From Neovahlkampfia damariscottae (lineage: Eukaryota; Heterolobosea; Selenaionea; Neovahlkampfiida; Neovahlkampfiidae), in NCBI GenBank assembly GCA_016618085.1, contig JABLTG010000087.1, positions 1 to 64,000 on the forward strand: a stretch of 64,000 bases of DNA, written 5' to 3'. A model generated the notes under the pieces. It did not search any database. It worked only from the letters and a program-made list of their open reading frames with translations, and had not been told where the DNA came from. Positions 21,706-33,208 of the stretch are shown here, one piece after another. The position numbers and the translations under genes were made by a program. The first letter of the stretch is position 1. The number at the start of each line of letters is the position of its first letter.

Positions 21706-23401
21706 ATGTCTGGAAAAGCAAAAAAAGTAGGAAAATATGAACTCTGTGAAACAATTGGTAGAGGTACATTTTCCAAGTAAGAAAACAAAAAAAAATGACC
21801 ATCAAATTAAAGAGTCAAAAGAGGAATTAATACAGAAACCGGAGAAGTTGTAGGTAAAACAAAACACTTTTTTATTAAAATCCCAATAGCTATTAAAATC
21901 ATAAATATTACAAGTTTACAAAAAGAAGGAATGGAAAAACAAATGAAAAGAGAAATTTCAGTTTTGAAATCAATTCAACATGAAAACGTTGTTACAATGA
22001 TTGAAGTTTTAAAATCTTCAAATCACTTTTATATTGTCATGGAACTTATCACAGGAGGTGAATTATTTGACAAAATTGTTTCAGTTAAAAAATTTGATGA
22101 AAAAGTTGCAAGAAGATACTTTCAACAATTAATTGATGGATTATCATACTGTCATAAAAAAGTAAAATTAAAATAATTAAAAAAAAACAAGGGAATTGCT
22201 CATCGTGATTTGAAACCTGAAAATCTTCTTTTAGGAAAAAATGACACTTTAAAAATTTCAGATTTTGGACTTTCTGGATTAGCAGGAGATAATAAAATGT
22301 TAAGCACAATTTGTGGAACACCTCATTATGTCGCTCCTGAAGTTTTATCAGGTTCTTATGATGGAATATCAGCAGATGTTTGGTCTTTAGGAATTATTCT
22401 TTTTGTAATGTTATCAGGTTGTCATCCATTTGATGGTGATTCAGTTGCTGAATTATTCAACAGAATTGAAAATTTAGAATTCAAATATCCAAATTATTTT
22501 ACAAAAGGTGCAAGAGCATTATTAGATAAAATTATAGTAGTTGATCCAAAAAAGAGAGCTACTATGGAAGATATTAAAAACGATCCTTGGTTCAAAAAAG
22601 GTTACAAAGGAGATACAGGTAAAGAAAAAAAAAAAAAAAATTAACATCTTCTTTTTAACAAGGTGCTAGAAAATCAATTAAATTAAATGTTGATGATTTA
22701 AATACTATTGAAGAAGCAAGTGTTGAATTTGAAAAGGAAAATATGAGAAATGTTCGTCTTTCAATTAGAATGCAACATTCAGAACCGTAAAACAATTTTT
22801 AATATTTAATGTTTTAGATTGAATGCTTTTGAAATTATTACTCAAATTGCTATGAAAGGTAGAATGAATCCATTGGCAAATAAAGGAAAATCAAAAACCA
22901 GTGCGCCAAGTGTTTCTTATAATTTTGCATATCAAGGTTTAGCTGATGAAATTTATGAAGAAATGATTTCATTTTTACAATCAGCAAAATGTGAAACAAA
23001 AACAAAAGATACTTCATATTGGGTCAAATGTCGTCTCAAAGTAAGTTTAGTACTTCTAATTTTTCAAAAAAAAATAGGGTATCAATGATGTTGAATTCTC
23101 AACTCATGTTTCTCCAATCAACAACTTTTTATCAATTTGTGAATTTGTAAAAATTAGAGGAAATACTCTTAAATTTCAAGAACTTTTTAGATCCACAAAA
23201 CAAAAATATGCAATTAAAACAGAAGATATTGTTGATAATACAGATGAAACTAATAAAAAAGAAGTTATTATGCAAAAAACAGAATCTGAAGAAAAAATTG
23301 AAGAAAAAATTGAAGAAAAAAAGGAAGAAACAAAAGAAGAAGTCAAAGAAGAGGCACCAAAAGAAGAAATCAAAGAAGAAGAAAAACTTGAACAAGATTA
23401 A
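21706..23401 (+). CDS. CIPK/SnRK3-type protein kinase with NAF motif
   Basis: Seven exons (21706-21776, 21813-21853, 21890-22161, 22192-22618, 22663-22786, 22818-23040, 23078-23401) encode 493 residues. The kinase domain (about 10-265) has TIGRGTFSKVKRG, VAIKII, HRDLKPENLLL, DFGLSGLAG and GTPHYVAPEVLSG, all as in the CaMK/SnRK group. Past residue 310 lies LNAFEIITQIAMKGRMNPL, the NAF/FISL autoinhibitory motif that binds CBL calcium sensors. A KA1-like region follows, then a glutamate/lysine repeat tail. CBL-CIPK modules decode calcium to control ion transport in plants and are reported in a few protists. No CBL gene lies in this window. Confidence 0.85.
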
Positions 23402-23537
23402 GTATAAAATTTTTTGTACAGCAATAACAATAAAATCATTTTTATATTAAAAAAAACGACGTGGTATTTTAAATTCGATTTGTTATTTTTTTATCCAATC
23501 ATCAAGTAACAACAAACCTTTTTTTCTAAGTTACGAG

Positions 23538-24199
23538 ATGTTGATGTTTAATATTATAACTTATGTATCTCTTTATATTGGTTTAGCTTTTTGTGCTTTA
23601 TGTTTAGCCACTGGACTTTATTATTTAGCTGAACTTGCAGAAGAATATACAGTCTTCACCAGAAAAATACTAAGATACATTTTGTGGGTAAAAAAAAGAA
23701 AAAATAATTTTATAAATTAGATTGTTGTGACATTACATGTATTACTTTTAGTATTTGATTCATTTCCATTATTCACAACACTTTTTGGTATTTTTTCTCA
23801 TTTTGTTTATTTTCAATTTTTAAAAAATTTTCCAAATGTAAATATGAATTCAATTCCATTTATTGGAAGTATAAGTAAGATATATTCATTTAAAAAAGAT
23901 GAGTTTGTTTTATGGCATCACATTTCTTTTGGTATCAACATTTTATTGATTATCATACACCAGATTATGATTTCTATCAATTATTAGGTTTTTTTTTTAG
24001 TCTTGTTTGGCTTACACCAGGTGGATTTTTTATAACATTATCAATGAATGATTTACAATTACCAGGTGTCGGAACTATTGACGAAAGTGGTTCTGACGTT
24101 TTAAAAAAAAAGAAAAATATATTTTCAACAATGGTTGAATATTTTAGAGGAAAAGAAGAAGATAGATATTTTAAAACTCAAAATAAACATGATTTATAA
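23538..24199 (+). CDS. TEX261/SVP26 family ER-Golgi membrane protein
   Basis: Three exons (23538-23687, 23721-23874, 23904-24199) give 199 residues. Four hydrophobic segments can be seen; the N-terminus (YLAELAEEYTVFTRKILRYI) is the diagnostic SVP26/TEX261 motif, and a late segment reads FFFSLVWLTPGGFFITLS. In yeast, Svp26 is an adaptor that loads glycosyltransferases into COPII vesicles, which suits the several glycosyltransferases nearby. The 29-nt second intron ends GATGAG; using the AAAAAAG site just before it would put the conserved region out of frame. The final Leu-stop overlaps that of the endoplasmin gene. Confidence 0.85.
24194..24199. other. second shared TTATAA: overlapping stops
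   Basis: As at 10925-10930, TTATAA is Leu-stop on both strands. It ends TEX261 on the plus strand and forms the last L of the KDEL signal plus stop of endoplasmin on the minus strand. Confidence 0.9.
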
Positions 24200-26557
24200 T
24201 TCATCTTTTGTTTCTGTTGTATCTTTTGAATTTTCATCTAGAATTTGTTCTCCACCAATTAAACCAAATACTCTTTGAGCAAATTCAGCTGAATTCTTAA
24301 CTGGATAACCAGATCTAAGACAAGCAGTTTCATACAATAACTTTGCCATATTCAATGCAGTCACATCTTTTTCATTGGTTGAAATTCTTTGATTCAAATC
24401 AATGATTACTTTATGTGTTGGATTGATTTCAAGAATTCTATTTGCTTGTTCTGGCATTTCTCTATCTGGATCATCTCTCATTGTTTGAGCTCTCATAATT
24501 CTTTCCATATTTGCACTATATCCATATTTTGGTGCAATCAAAACCAAAGGTGATGAAACTAAACGATTGGAGACTTCTGCTTTCATTAAAATATTTGGAT
24601 ATAAGTTTTTAAAGAATCTAGTTAATGGTTCAAATGTTGCTTTATCAGCTTCAAATTGTTTCTTTTTTTCTTCTTCATCACCAAATTCTAAACCTTCTCT
24701 TGAAATGGATTGAAGTTGTTTTTTTTCATAATCAGGAATGTGAGGGAGAATATATTCATCAATTGGATCAACTAAATATAAAACTTCAAATCCTCTTTTT
24801 TCAATTTCTTCAAGAAATGGTGATTTTTTAGCATCTTCAATAGATTCACCAGTGATATAATAAATATTTTTTTGATTTGGTTTCATTCTTTCAACGTATT
24901 GTTTTAATGAAATTAATTTCTTTTCTGATTTGTTTGTATGAAATCTTAATAATTCAATTAATGTTTTTCTATTTTTTAAATCATCTAATATTCCAAGTCT
25001 AATATTTTTTCCATATTCTTTCCAGAATTGTGTATACATTAATTTTGGTTTTTCAATTTTTTCTTTATCATCTGATGTAGTTTCTTTCAATTTTTTCTCA
25101 TATTCTTCAATTTCTTCATCTTCATCTTCTGCTAATCTTTTAAACATATTGATTGTTTTTGTTATAACTCTTCTCTTGATAACATTCATAGCATTTGTTT
25201 TTTGTAAATCTTGTCTTGAAATATGTAATGGTAAATCTTCAGAATCAACTAAACCTTTGATAAAATTCAAATATCTAGGCATGAAATCTTTAATTGAATC
25301 TGTGATAAAAACTCTTTTTACATATAATTTGATATTTTGCATTTCTTGTGTAAAATCTAATCCAGAATATGGCTTTTTACCAGGTACGAAAATTAAAGAT
25401 TTGAAACCAACTGTACCTTCTGATGTAAAATGAATATGAGTCATAGCATCAGAATATTCTCTTGAAAATGCTTTAAAGAATCTATTATATTCATCTTTTG
25501 TGATAGTTTTTGGATCTCTTGTCCAAATTGGTTTATTTTCATTTAATACTTCCCATTCTTTTGATTTGACTTCTACTTTCTTTGTTTTCTTTTCTTTTTT
25601 TTCTTCTTCAACTTTTACGTCATCTTCTTTTTTTTCGTTTGTTTTTTCATCTTTTTCTTCTTTTTTTTCTTCTTCTTCTTCAACTGGAACTTCTTTTGTT
25701 TCAGTTTTTGTTGTTAATAAGTAAATTGGAAAATGTGTAAATTCTGAATATCTTTCAACCAATGATTTTAATTTGTCTTCTTTTAAGTATTCTGCACCTA
25801 CATCTTTTTTCAAATGTAAAATAAGTTCTGTTCCTCTTCCAAGTGTATTTCCTCTTGGATCTTTTACAATTGTAAAACTGTTATCAGCTTCAGAGGTCCA
25901 AATGTGTTGATCAGGATCATCGTTGTTTTTACTGATCACTGTAATTCTATCTGATACCATAAAACCAGAATAAAAACCAACACCAAATTGTCCAATAAGT
26001 GAATAATCACTTGTTTGTTTCAATCTAAAATAAGTTAGTTGTTTTTGGTTTTACTTTTCAATGAATGATTTTGTTCCTGATTTCGCGATAGTACCTAAAT
26101 TTGTTGCCAAATCTTTTGCTGTCATACCAACTCCTGAGTCTCTAATTGAAATTGTTCCTGCTTCTTCGTCAGCTGAAATTCTAATTTCTAATTTTTCGTT
26201 TGTTGAAAGAGCTTTTGAATCAGTCAATGAAATGAAACGAATTTTATCCAAAGCCTATTCAAAATAAGTTAACCATTTGTTTTTTTTTACATCAGAAGCA
26301 TTGGAAATCAACTCACGTAAAAAGATTTCTTTTTCAGTGTACAAAGAATGAATAATGATTCCAAGTAATTGATTAATTTCAGCTTGAAAAGTGAATTTTT
26401 GACCTTTTTCTGTTGCTGTTTTGATCAAGTTTGAGTCGTCTGTTGTTGAATCTGTTGGAGATCCTTTTTCAGTTTTGATATTTGTTTCAACTGTCTCTTC
26501 TGAGAGTACACATGTAAATAAAATTAATACAATGAATAACAATAAAAATTTTCTCAT
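24194..26557 (-). CDS. HSP90B1: endoplasmin (GRP94), ER Hsp90 with KDEL
   Basis: Three exons (26557-26291, 26254-26055, 26024-24194) encode 765 residues. A signal peptide ([17 protein letters not shown]) is followed by the Hsp90 ATPase domain: [32 protein letters not shown] and [13 protein letters not shown]. Then comes a charged linker and the middle domain with [11 protein letters not shown]. The protein ends KDEL, the ER retrieval signal, so it is the ER paralogue rather than cytosolic Hsp90. It folds secreted and membrane proteins. Introns are 36 and 30 nt. The terminal leucine and stop overlap the TEX261 stop region. Confidence 0.97.
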
Positions 26558-26909
26558 TGTTCCGCAATGCTTTAGTTCAAAAAAAAAAAACACCTGGCAG
26601 AATATGATTGGAGGAGAATAAATATTTTTTTCTCAATTCCTCTCATTGGTTTTTTCTTCTCCTTCGGAATTAGAGAATCTTGAATGTTTGATTGAATTGG
26701 AAGAAATACAATTGAAATTGAACTACCAGAAACATGGAAATTGAACATTCAAGAATATTGATCTTTCAGGAAATGAAGATGAAAAAGGAAGGAACTGGCT
26801 ACTAGCACTGATAACTTTTAATCTGAGAAAATGAAAGTAATGATGATTGGACCTTTATCTATTGTACAAAAGCGATGATAGTTTTCATAAAATAAAAACA
26901 AATAAACTC
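26558..26909. other. spacer with no recognisable gene
   Basis: A 352-nt gap between the endoplasmin start and the stop of a small basic protein gene, large by local standards. ATTGG motifs lie at about 26642 and 26694, consistent with an endoplasmin promoter. The middle has short open stretches (for example a peptide with IEIELPETWKLNIQEY) interrupted by stops on the plus strand. It could be a decayed gene, but I cannot name a family. Nothing else is evident. Confidence 0.4.
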
Positions 26910-27300
26910 TTATTTTTTTTTTATTTTTCCATGAATTTTTTTTACAAGTTTCATACTGTAACGATCTGAATCAACTTCAGCTTTTTCTTTCAATTTTTTT
27001 TTCATTTTTCTTTGTTTTTTTGATACGTTTCTTGTTTTTTTTTTTTTTTCCGTCAAATTTTGAGCGATATTTCTTTGACCTGGTGTAATAATTTTCATTT
27101 CTTCATTTTCTACATTCATTTTATTCATCAAATCATCTAAACTATCCAAATCTTGTTTGAATTCTATTTAAAAAAGAACAAAATAAATGAAATTTAAACA
27201 AACCATGAGCATTTACTTTCAATGTATTTTTCTTTTTCACTTCTTTCATTCCATTCTTTTCTAAAAATTTCTCATGTTTTTTCTTGTCAACTTTCACCAT
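26910..27300 (-). CDS. small lysine-rich protein, possibly nucleolar
   Basis: Two exons (27300-27204 and 27163-26910) give 116 residues. About a third are lysine, with basic clusters throughout (KKQRKMKKKLKEK). There is a short acidic helix, DLDSLDDLMNKMNVENEEM, in the middle. The composition is like small ribosome-biogenesis or chromatin proteins, but I recognise no family. The intron starts GTTTG, one of the GTTTG-class donors in this window. A real gene is supported by the clean splice and the continuous frame; function is unknown. Confidence 0.6.
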
Positions 27301-27380
27301 TTTTAATTTGAATGTTTGACCAACCAAAATACAAAAAAAATAAAAATAAATAAAAAGTTTTATTTTAAACTTGAAAATTT

Positions 27381-28510
27381 TTATTGTTCATTTTGTGAAT
27401 CAACTTCAGTAGTTTGGGTTGGTTTTGAATTTTGTTTTTTCTTTTCTTCTAATAATATCTCAACATATGCTTGTAAAGTTTTTGCTATATCCTTTCCACT
27501 TAATGTAACAAATTGAAATTTTTGTTTTGATAAAACACCTGAAACAAAAGCAAAAGCATTCTTTTTATAAGCCCAACTATAAATATCTGCATATCGTTGA
27601 ATGAGAATTGGTTCTTTTGTTTGAACTTTTAATAATTGTATACCAGTTGATGATACAGCAAGTGTAACTTTATCTGGTAATGAATTATCTTTATTATTGA
27701 CAGTTTGAACTTCCCAGAAAGTACAGCCATAAAAAGTCCATTCTCTAACTTTGGTTAAATATTGTAACATTGCATCTGGTTTTTTTAAAGTTGCGTGTCT
27801 AGAAATTAATTAAAATACATTTTCTTTTTTTTTACCTTGCATGTTCAGTTAAGATGTCTTTTTCCCAATCTTCAATTTTTCTTGTATTTGCATTTAGAAG
27901 TGGTGATGGAATAAATTTATCAATTTTATCTCTACATTATGAATTATTTACATTGTTTTGTTTACCTTAAGAAACCTTGAATATGAACTTTTTTGTTGTG
28001 ATCTCCAAAAGTGATTTGCATTTGAAGACCAGCTAAACTAAGTGCTGAACCTTCAAGACATGGATAAGTACCATCTCTTACATTCGCTGCTGCTTGAAGA
28101 TAAGTGTAATATAAAAAGTTTTCATCTTCTTTTGAAATGCTTTTGTGTTTCAAAAAAATACGACGCTTAAAAACGAGTTTACTTTCTTTTTCCCATTCTT
28201 TTTTTAACTTTTCCCATTCCATTTTGTCAGTGTATTTTGTAAAATCTGCGTCTGGTGAAATCATTTCTGAAACCATTAATTTGCATGGAAGTTCGTCAAA
28301 ATCAAGACATCTTTGTTCACCGTTTCTTACATAAAAGATTGAAAAAGTTTCACGTTGAACAATACTCGCTTTGTCACCCATTACGTTAACTAATTGTTGC
28401 GCTGTAATTGTTGGTGAAACAGCAATAGTTTTAAATGAATCATCAACAAAATAAACACGAATAACTAGATTCTAAGAAATTAGAAAGATTTCGGTCCATA
28501 CGGAAGACAT
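27381..28510 (-). CDS. FERM-domain protein
   Basis: Four exons (28510-28502, 28471-27966, 27931-27836, 27798-27381) encode 342 residues. The first exon is only 9 nt (Met-Ser-Ser). The lobes are seen in order: a ubiquitin-like F1 (LVIRVYFVDDSFKTIAVSP), an F2 helical lobe ending at LTEHARHATLKKPDAM, and an F3 PH-like lobe (WTFYGCTFWEV, VTLAVSSTGIQLL, YADIYSWAY). The order and the F2-F3 motif resemble talin and myosin-VII-type FERMs that link membranes to actin. Nothing follows the FERM except a short glutamine- and lysine-rich tail, so it is a stand-alone FERM module. Confidence 0.8.
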
Positions 28511-28697
28511 TAAAAAGTTTGTGTGTGATGTTTCTTGGGATGTTCCTGATTGGTTAAATTTTATTGAAAAGGGGTTTTTTATTGGTTAAATTTTTATTTT
28601 TCTTTAAAACGGTTTTTTTTATTTTTAAATTTATTTTTTGGAAAAGTAGCAGTTATAAAATACCGCTTGTTTTTTCTCCATATTTCATTGGACAAAC

Positions 28698-30677
28698 ATG
28701 ATCAAGTTGGTGTTTTTTCTAGTGTTGCTGTTTCACAGTTCACAAAGCACACCATACATAAATTCAATTTTATCTTGGTCTTCAGCACCTAAATTTTTTT
28801 ATTCACAACTATATGATGTCTCCTCTTATACAGGTAAAAGAATACAATTTATTTAACAATAAAAAGGAATCAATTCTGATGCTGTCATCGGATGTATTGG
28901 TGATTTTGATGGTGATAAATATAATGATCTATTTATGATAGAAGGAAATAATATCCATGTTTATCTATGGTACATTTTTTATTTTTAAATTTTAAAAAAC
29001 GAACAGGGTAAGAAGTCAATGGAAATTTGGAAAGTTGGAATCAGCAACAATAAGTAATGTTGAAAGAATAACGAATATAGTTTCAAATGATTTTAATTAT
29101 GATGGAAAATTAGACTTATTAGTTTCTTCAAAACAACTTGATGGAAATACAAAACTTTCAATTTTTTTGCAAAATGACAAACAGCAGTTAATTGAATCAA
29201 ATTATAATATAACTGATGCAACGGATCAAGTTTCAATTTTAGATGCAAATGGTGACTTCAAAACTGATTTATTTGGTACAAATTCCTTAAACAATAATAT
29301 TTCCTTCTGGATCAATGAAGGAGCTGAAAAAGGATTCATTTTACAAAATATAACAGGCTTTAATTATCCACTATCAAAACCAAATACACCAGGGTTTGTA
29401 GATATGAACGGTGATTGTTTCGCAGATTTAGTTGTTATTCTTTGTAAAAATCAAAAAACAGAAAATTATTGTGAAGAATCAGTCATGGAAATTTGGTTAA
29501 ATCAAGGAGGAAATAAAGGATTCAAAAAAGATTTAAGTATTGACTTACCAAAGGGTAGTTTAACACCAACATTTGGTGATTTAAATAGAGATGGAACAAA
29601 TGATATTATAATACCTATTTGTGATCCATATCCAGGTAAGAACTAAAATATTTCAATTTATTGTACATCCCAGATTGTTCAAAAAATAATTCAATATTGA
29701 TTTATTACAATTCACAAAAAAGAATCTGCACTAATGTATTTGATTTTATTGATTGTCAAAGCCCCACAAATTTATGTGTCCCTCAAAAATATTATTTAAA
29801 TGCCACAGTTTTGGTTGATTTACCAAACAGAAAATTTGTATTTCAACAAAAGAATAATTTGTATTTTCCACCAACTATTAGATTGGGTGATATGTTTCAA
29901 GATTCATTTCCTGCACTTTTATCAATATTTGAATCAAAAAATAATTCAGAAGTTTCAAAAAGAGTTGAGATATTGCAAAATGTACCTTGCACTGAACAAG
30001 CATGTGGAGCTGACGCAACAGCAAGAGGATTGAGAACATTCTCATTTTATACTCATGGAAGTCAAGCATTGAATGATGTGAAAGATCCTTTGAATTCATT
30101 TTTTATCGATTTAGATGAAACAGGCACATTAGATATTATCACAATTTCAAAAGAAAATATTTTTACAACATTCAATAATTATTTTTTAGATGGATTTTTT
30201 TTCAAGATTTTAGGGTTGAATGGTGTTTCTCCAGGTTTTTTTTCAAAACTTTTTGGAGCTAATTTACCTGGTACTACTTCAAAGATTACCTATGCTGATT
30301 TAGATGGAACAAAATATGTTCAAACTTCAACACAGTTATCACAATCAACTTATTTTTCACTTCAATTACCTTATACACATTATGGAATAGGTAGAACAGC
30401 AGGTTATATTGAAGAATTATTTGTTGGTGTTCCTGCAGGTATTTATTCATTATTTCAAGGAGTTATACCAAATAGTCAATTACTTGTTATTCCAGGGTCT
30501 TGGATACTTGAGATGTATGTAAGTATAAGTGGTACTTTTGTTTGGGTTTGTGTTGCTTTCATCTCAACTTTGATTGTTTTGGCTGTTCCAATTATCACAT
30601 TTGTCATCATTGAACAATTGAATGATAAGAAAGAAAGAACATCAAAATCATCAAATTTAAGTCATTTATTCATTTAA
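28698..30677 (+). CDS. ITFG1: ITFG1/TIP family FG-GAP membrane protein
   Basis: Four exons (28698-28833, 28867-28969, 29007-29635, 29674-30677) encode 623 residues. A signal peptide is followed by FG-GAP/VCBS repeats with calcium-binding DxDxDx loops (GDFDGDKYNDLFM, DMNGDCFADLVV, GDLNRDGTNDIII) that form an integrin-like beta-propeller. Near the end lies the TIP-specific block YGIGRTAGYIEELFVGVP plus IIPNSQ-like IPNSQLLVIPG, then one transmembrane helix and a short basic tail. The animal protein (T-cell immunomodulatory protein) is a type I membrane protein. Cysteine pairs in the ectodomain fit secretion. Two CCAAT-like boxes lie upstream (ATTGG around 28550 and 28588, and 28688). Confidence 0.9.
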
Positions 30678-30744
30678 TTTTCGGTTCATAAATGTTTGAA
30701 CATTTTTTCTGTTTTGTTGTTTTAGCCAATCAAATTTTTTTTGA

Positions 30745-32319
30745 ATGTTTCGTCGTTTTTCTGCAAAGGTGACCTTCAATTATTTTTTATTTAATATTTA
30801 TGAATAATAGGTTATAAATAAAAGGTTTTACAATAAAAATACACAAAAAAATTTTATAGAATCCACTCCTGAAAAAACAGGTGCAAAAAAATCAGCTAGA
30901 GGTCAAACTTTAGTTATTGTCGGTCTTGGACTTTTAGGACTTGCTGGTAGTTTATATTATACTATTCCACAAAGAAGAGTTCAAAAAGAAACAAAAGCTG
31001 AAAAAGAATGGGTCGAAAATTACGAAAAAAAACTTGAAAACCCATTTGACGAAAAGAAAGTTGAAAATATCATAAAACAAGAAAATATAAACGTTTCAAT
31101 GAATGAGGAAGAAAAAAATGAACCAAAAATTATTGTTCATTCTTTACAAGATGAAGAAACTGAAGAACAAAAAAAAGAAAGAAAAAAACAAGATGATAAA
31201 GAAGAAGAAGAAAAATTCAAAGGAACAGTTTATTATGATTTAATGGATAAACAAATTACAAACTTAAAAGAAAGAATTTCAGTTCAAATAAATTCAATTG
31301 AAAAACTTGTCGAATTGAAAGAAAAATTAACAAAAGAAAATCAACAAAAAGATGAAACTATTGAAAAACTTGAAAACTATCAAATTGACAATGAAAAAGA
31401 AATTCATATTTTGATTGGTAGAGTTCAAGAATTGGAAGAAAATTTACAACAACAAATTCAAAATGATTTAATTGAATTAAATGAAAAATTAAATTTACAA
31501 AAGAATGAATTACTTGAAGAATCAAATTTAAAATTATCAGATTTAAAAAATGAATATGAAAACATTGTTAAAAAACTTATGGATGAAATGAATGACAAAA
31601 TTTCAACTGAAATATCAAAACAAAAAGAAGTTATGGATAAAAAATATTTTGATAAAGTAAGATTTTGATAGTCATTAAGATTCTTTTTTTAGAATTTACA
31701 AAGAATTCAAATTTTTGCAGATTTAACTTCAAGAGTTTATGGAATGGAAACTATTTTAGATGAAAATTTAACATATTTGAAGAATTCATTAGAATTACAA
31801 AAATTAATGTCATCTGTTCTTTCACTTGAAGAAATTTCAAAAACTAATGCACCTTTTAAACCTGAATTAGATTTAATTTCAAAACATTCATCAAAAGATA
31901 AATTTGTTCAAGTTTTAGTTTCAAAAATACCAACTGAAGTATCAATAGTTGGTGTAAAAACAGTTGATGATTTAGAAGTTGATTTTTCCAATTTAAAAAA
32001 AGAAGCTCTTTCCCTTTCTTATGCACCTGATTCATCAGGTTTATTAGGATTTATTTTTTCAAAAATTATTGGTAAAATTGTGATTGCAGAACATGGAAAT
32101 GTGTCAGGTGATTCTGTTGATGCCAAATTGTCAAGAACTGAATTTTATTTAAAACATAAAAATTTATCAAAAGCTGTTGAAGAAATTGATTCAATTTCTG
32201 GTTTGTCAGGTGAATATTTGGAAGATTGGTTAAAAGAATCAAAGAAAAGATTAATTCTTCAACAAACTGTTTCCGCATTGAATTCACATTTATTGAATAC
32301 AATTCAAGATATTCAATAA
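30745..32319 (+). CDS. MIC60: MIC60/mitofilin
   Basis: Three exons (30745-30768, 30811-31656, 31693-32319) encode 498 residues. Exon 1 is 24 nt and its intron begins GTGACC. The start, MFRRFSAKVINKRFYNK, is a typical mitochondrial presequence. A transmembrane helix follows (LVIVGLGLLGLAGSLYY), then an acidic and coiled-coil region (about 130-310), and the C-terminal mitofilin domain (DLTSRVYGMETILDE, SGLSGEYLEDWLKE). MIC60 is the core of the MICOS complex that shapes cristae junctions. Its presence shows that the organism has cristate mitochondria. Confidence 0.88.
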
Positions 32320-32379
32320 AATTTATGTTTTTTTTCTTCAAGAAATTAAAGTTGTTTTCATTGGTTGATTCACTCGCCA

Positions 32380-33152
32380 ATGAATTCGCTTAACGGTTCC
32401 TTAAAATTCTTCAAATGTAGTTGGTCAGTCTTGAATTCGCTGAAAATCATGAACAAAAAAGTAGTGAACATTGACGGAAACATTGGTGCAGGAAAATCAT
32501 CTTTGATCAAGAAACTAACAAAGTACGTACAACAACATCACAAAAACGTTACAACCTTCGTCATTGAAGAAAATGTGGACAGAGACTCAACAACCAAAAC
32601 TCTTTTGAAAAACTATTACCAAAAACCAAAACAGTATGCTATAGAATTTCAACTGTGGATCCTCAAAGATAAAGTAAACAACTTGGAAAATTTAACATCC
32701 ACTTTTTAATGCAGCTAGAACAATTTGACAAAATTGACAATCCTGACTCTGTAATTATATTTGATAGAAGCCTAATGGCTGACAAGATGTTTTGTGAAAC
32801 TCAATATCAAATAGGAAATATCACAGAAGAAGATTTTATTCTTTACTCAAAAGTAAGTGTGTCAATTTGTTCATTGATAATGTTTTAATAGTTGTACCAA
32901 GAACTAATGAAAAAAATGTCAATGTGTGATGTTTTAAATATTTATTTAAACACTAATGTTAAACATTGTTTACAAAGAATATCAAAAAGAGCAAGAGATG
33001 GTGAATCAAATATCAAAGATACTTATTTACAAAAGTTGGAAGATAAATATATTGATTTATATTCTAACTTGAACAAATTTGAACTTAATGGAAATGTTTC
33101 TTTGAAAGAATTCGACAATTGTGTCAATCAAATAGTCAGTAAAATATTTTAA
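32380..33152 (+). CDS. deoxynucleoside kinase (dCK/dGK/TK2 family)
   Basis: Three exons (32380-32673, 32715-32852, 32892-33152) give 230 residues. The P-loop GNIGAGKSSL is followed by the substrate motifs of the family: EENVDRD, a DRS motif (FDRSLMADKMFCE) and the LID-like RISKRARDGES. These enzymes phosphorylate salvaged deoxynucleosides. The start at 32380 lies directly after a CGCCAATG (CCAAT overlapping ATG); an internal Met (MNKKVVNIDG) is a possible alternative and would remove a 23-residue leader, perhaps an organelle signal. The first intron removes an in-frame stop. Confidence 0.88.
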
Positions 33153-33208
33153 ATAAAAGTTTCAAATTGTAAATTTAAATCGAATTTGTTTGTTTATTTA
33201 TTTGTCCA

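Noticed and set aside
23132-23395. Minus-strand Phe/Ser-rich open frames
   Set aside because: They are antisense shadows of the Glu/Lys-rich tail of the CIPK-like kinase.
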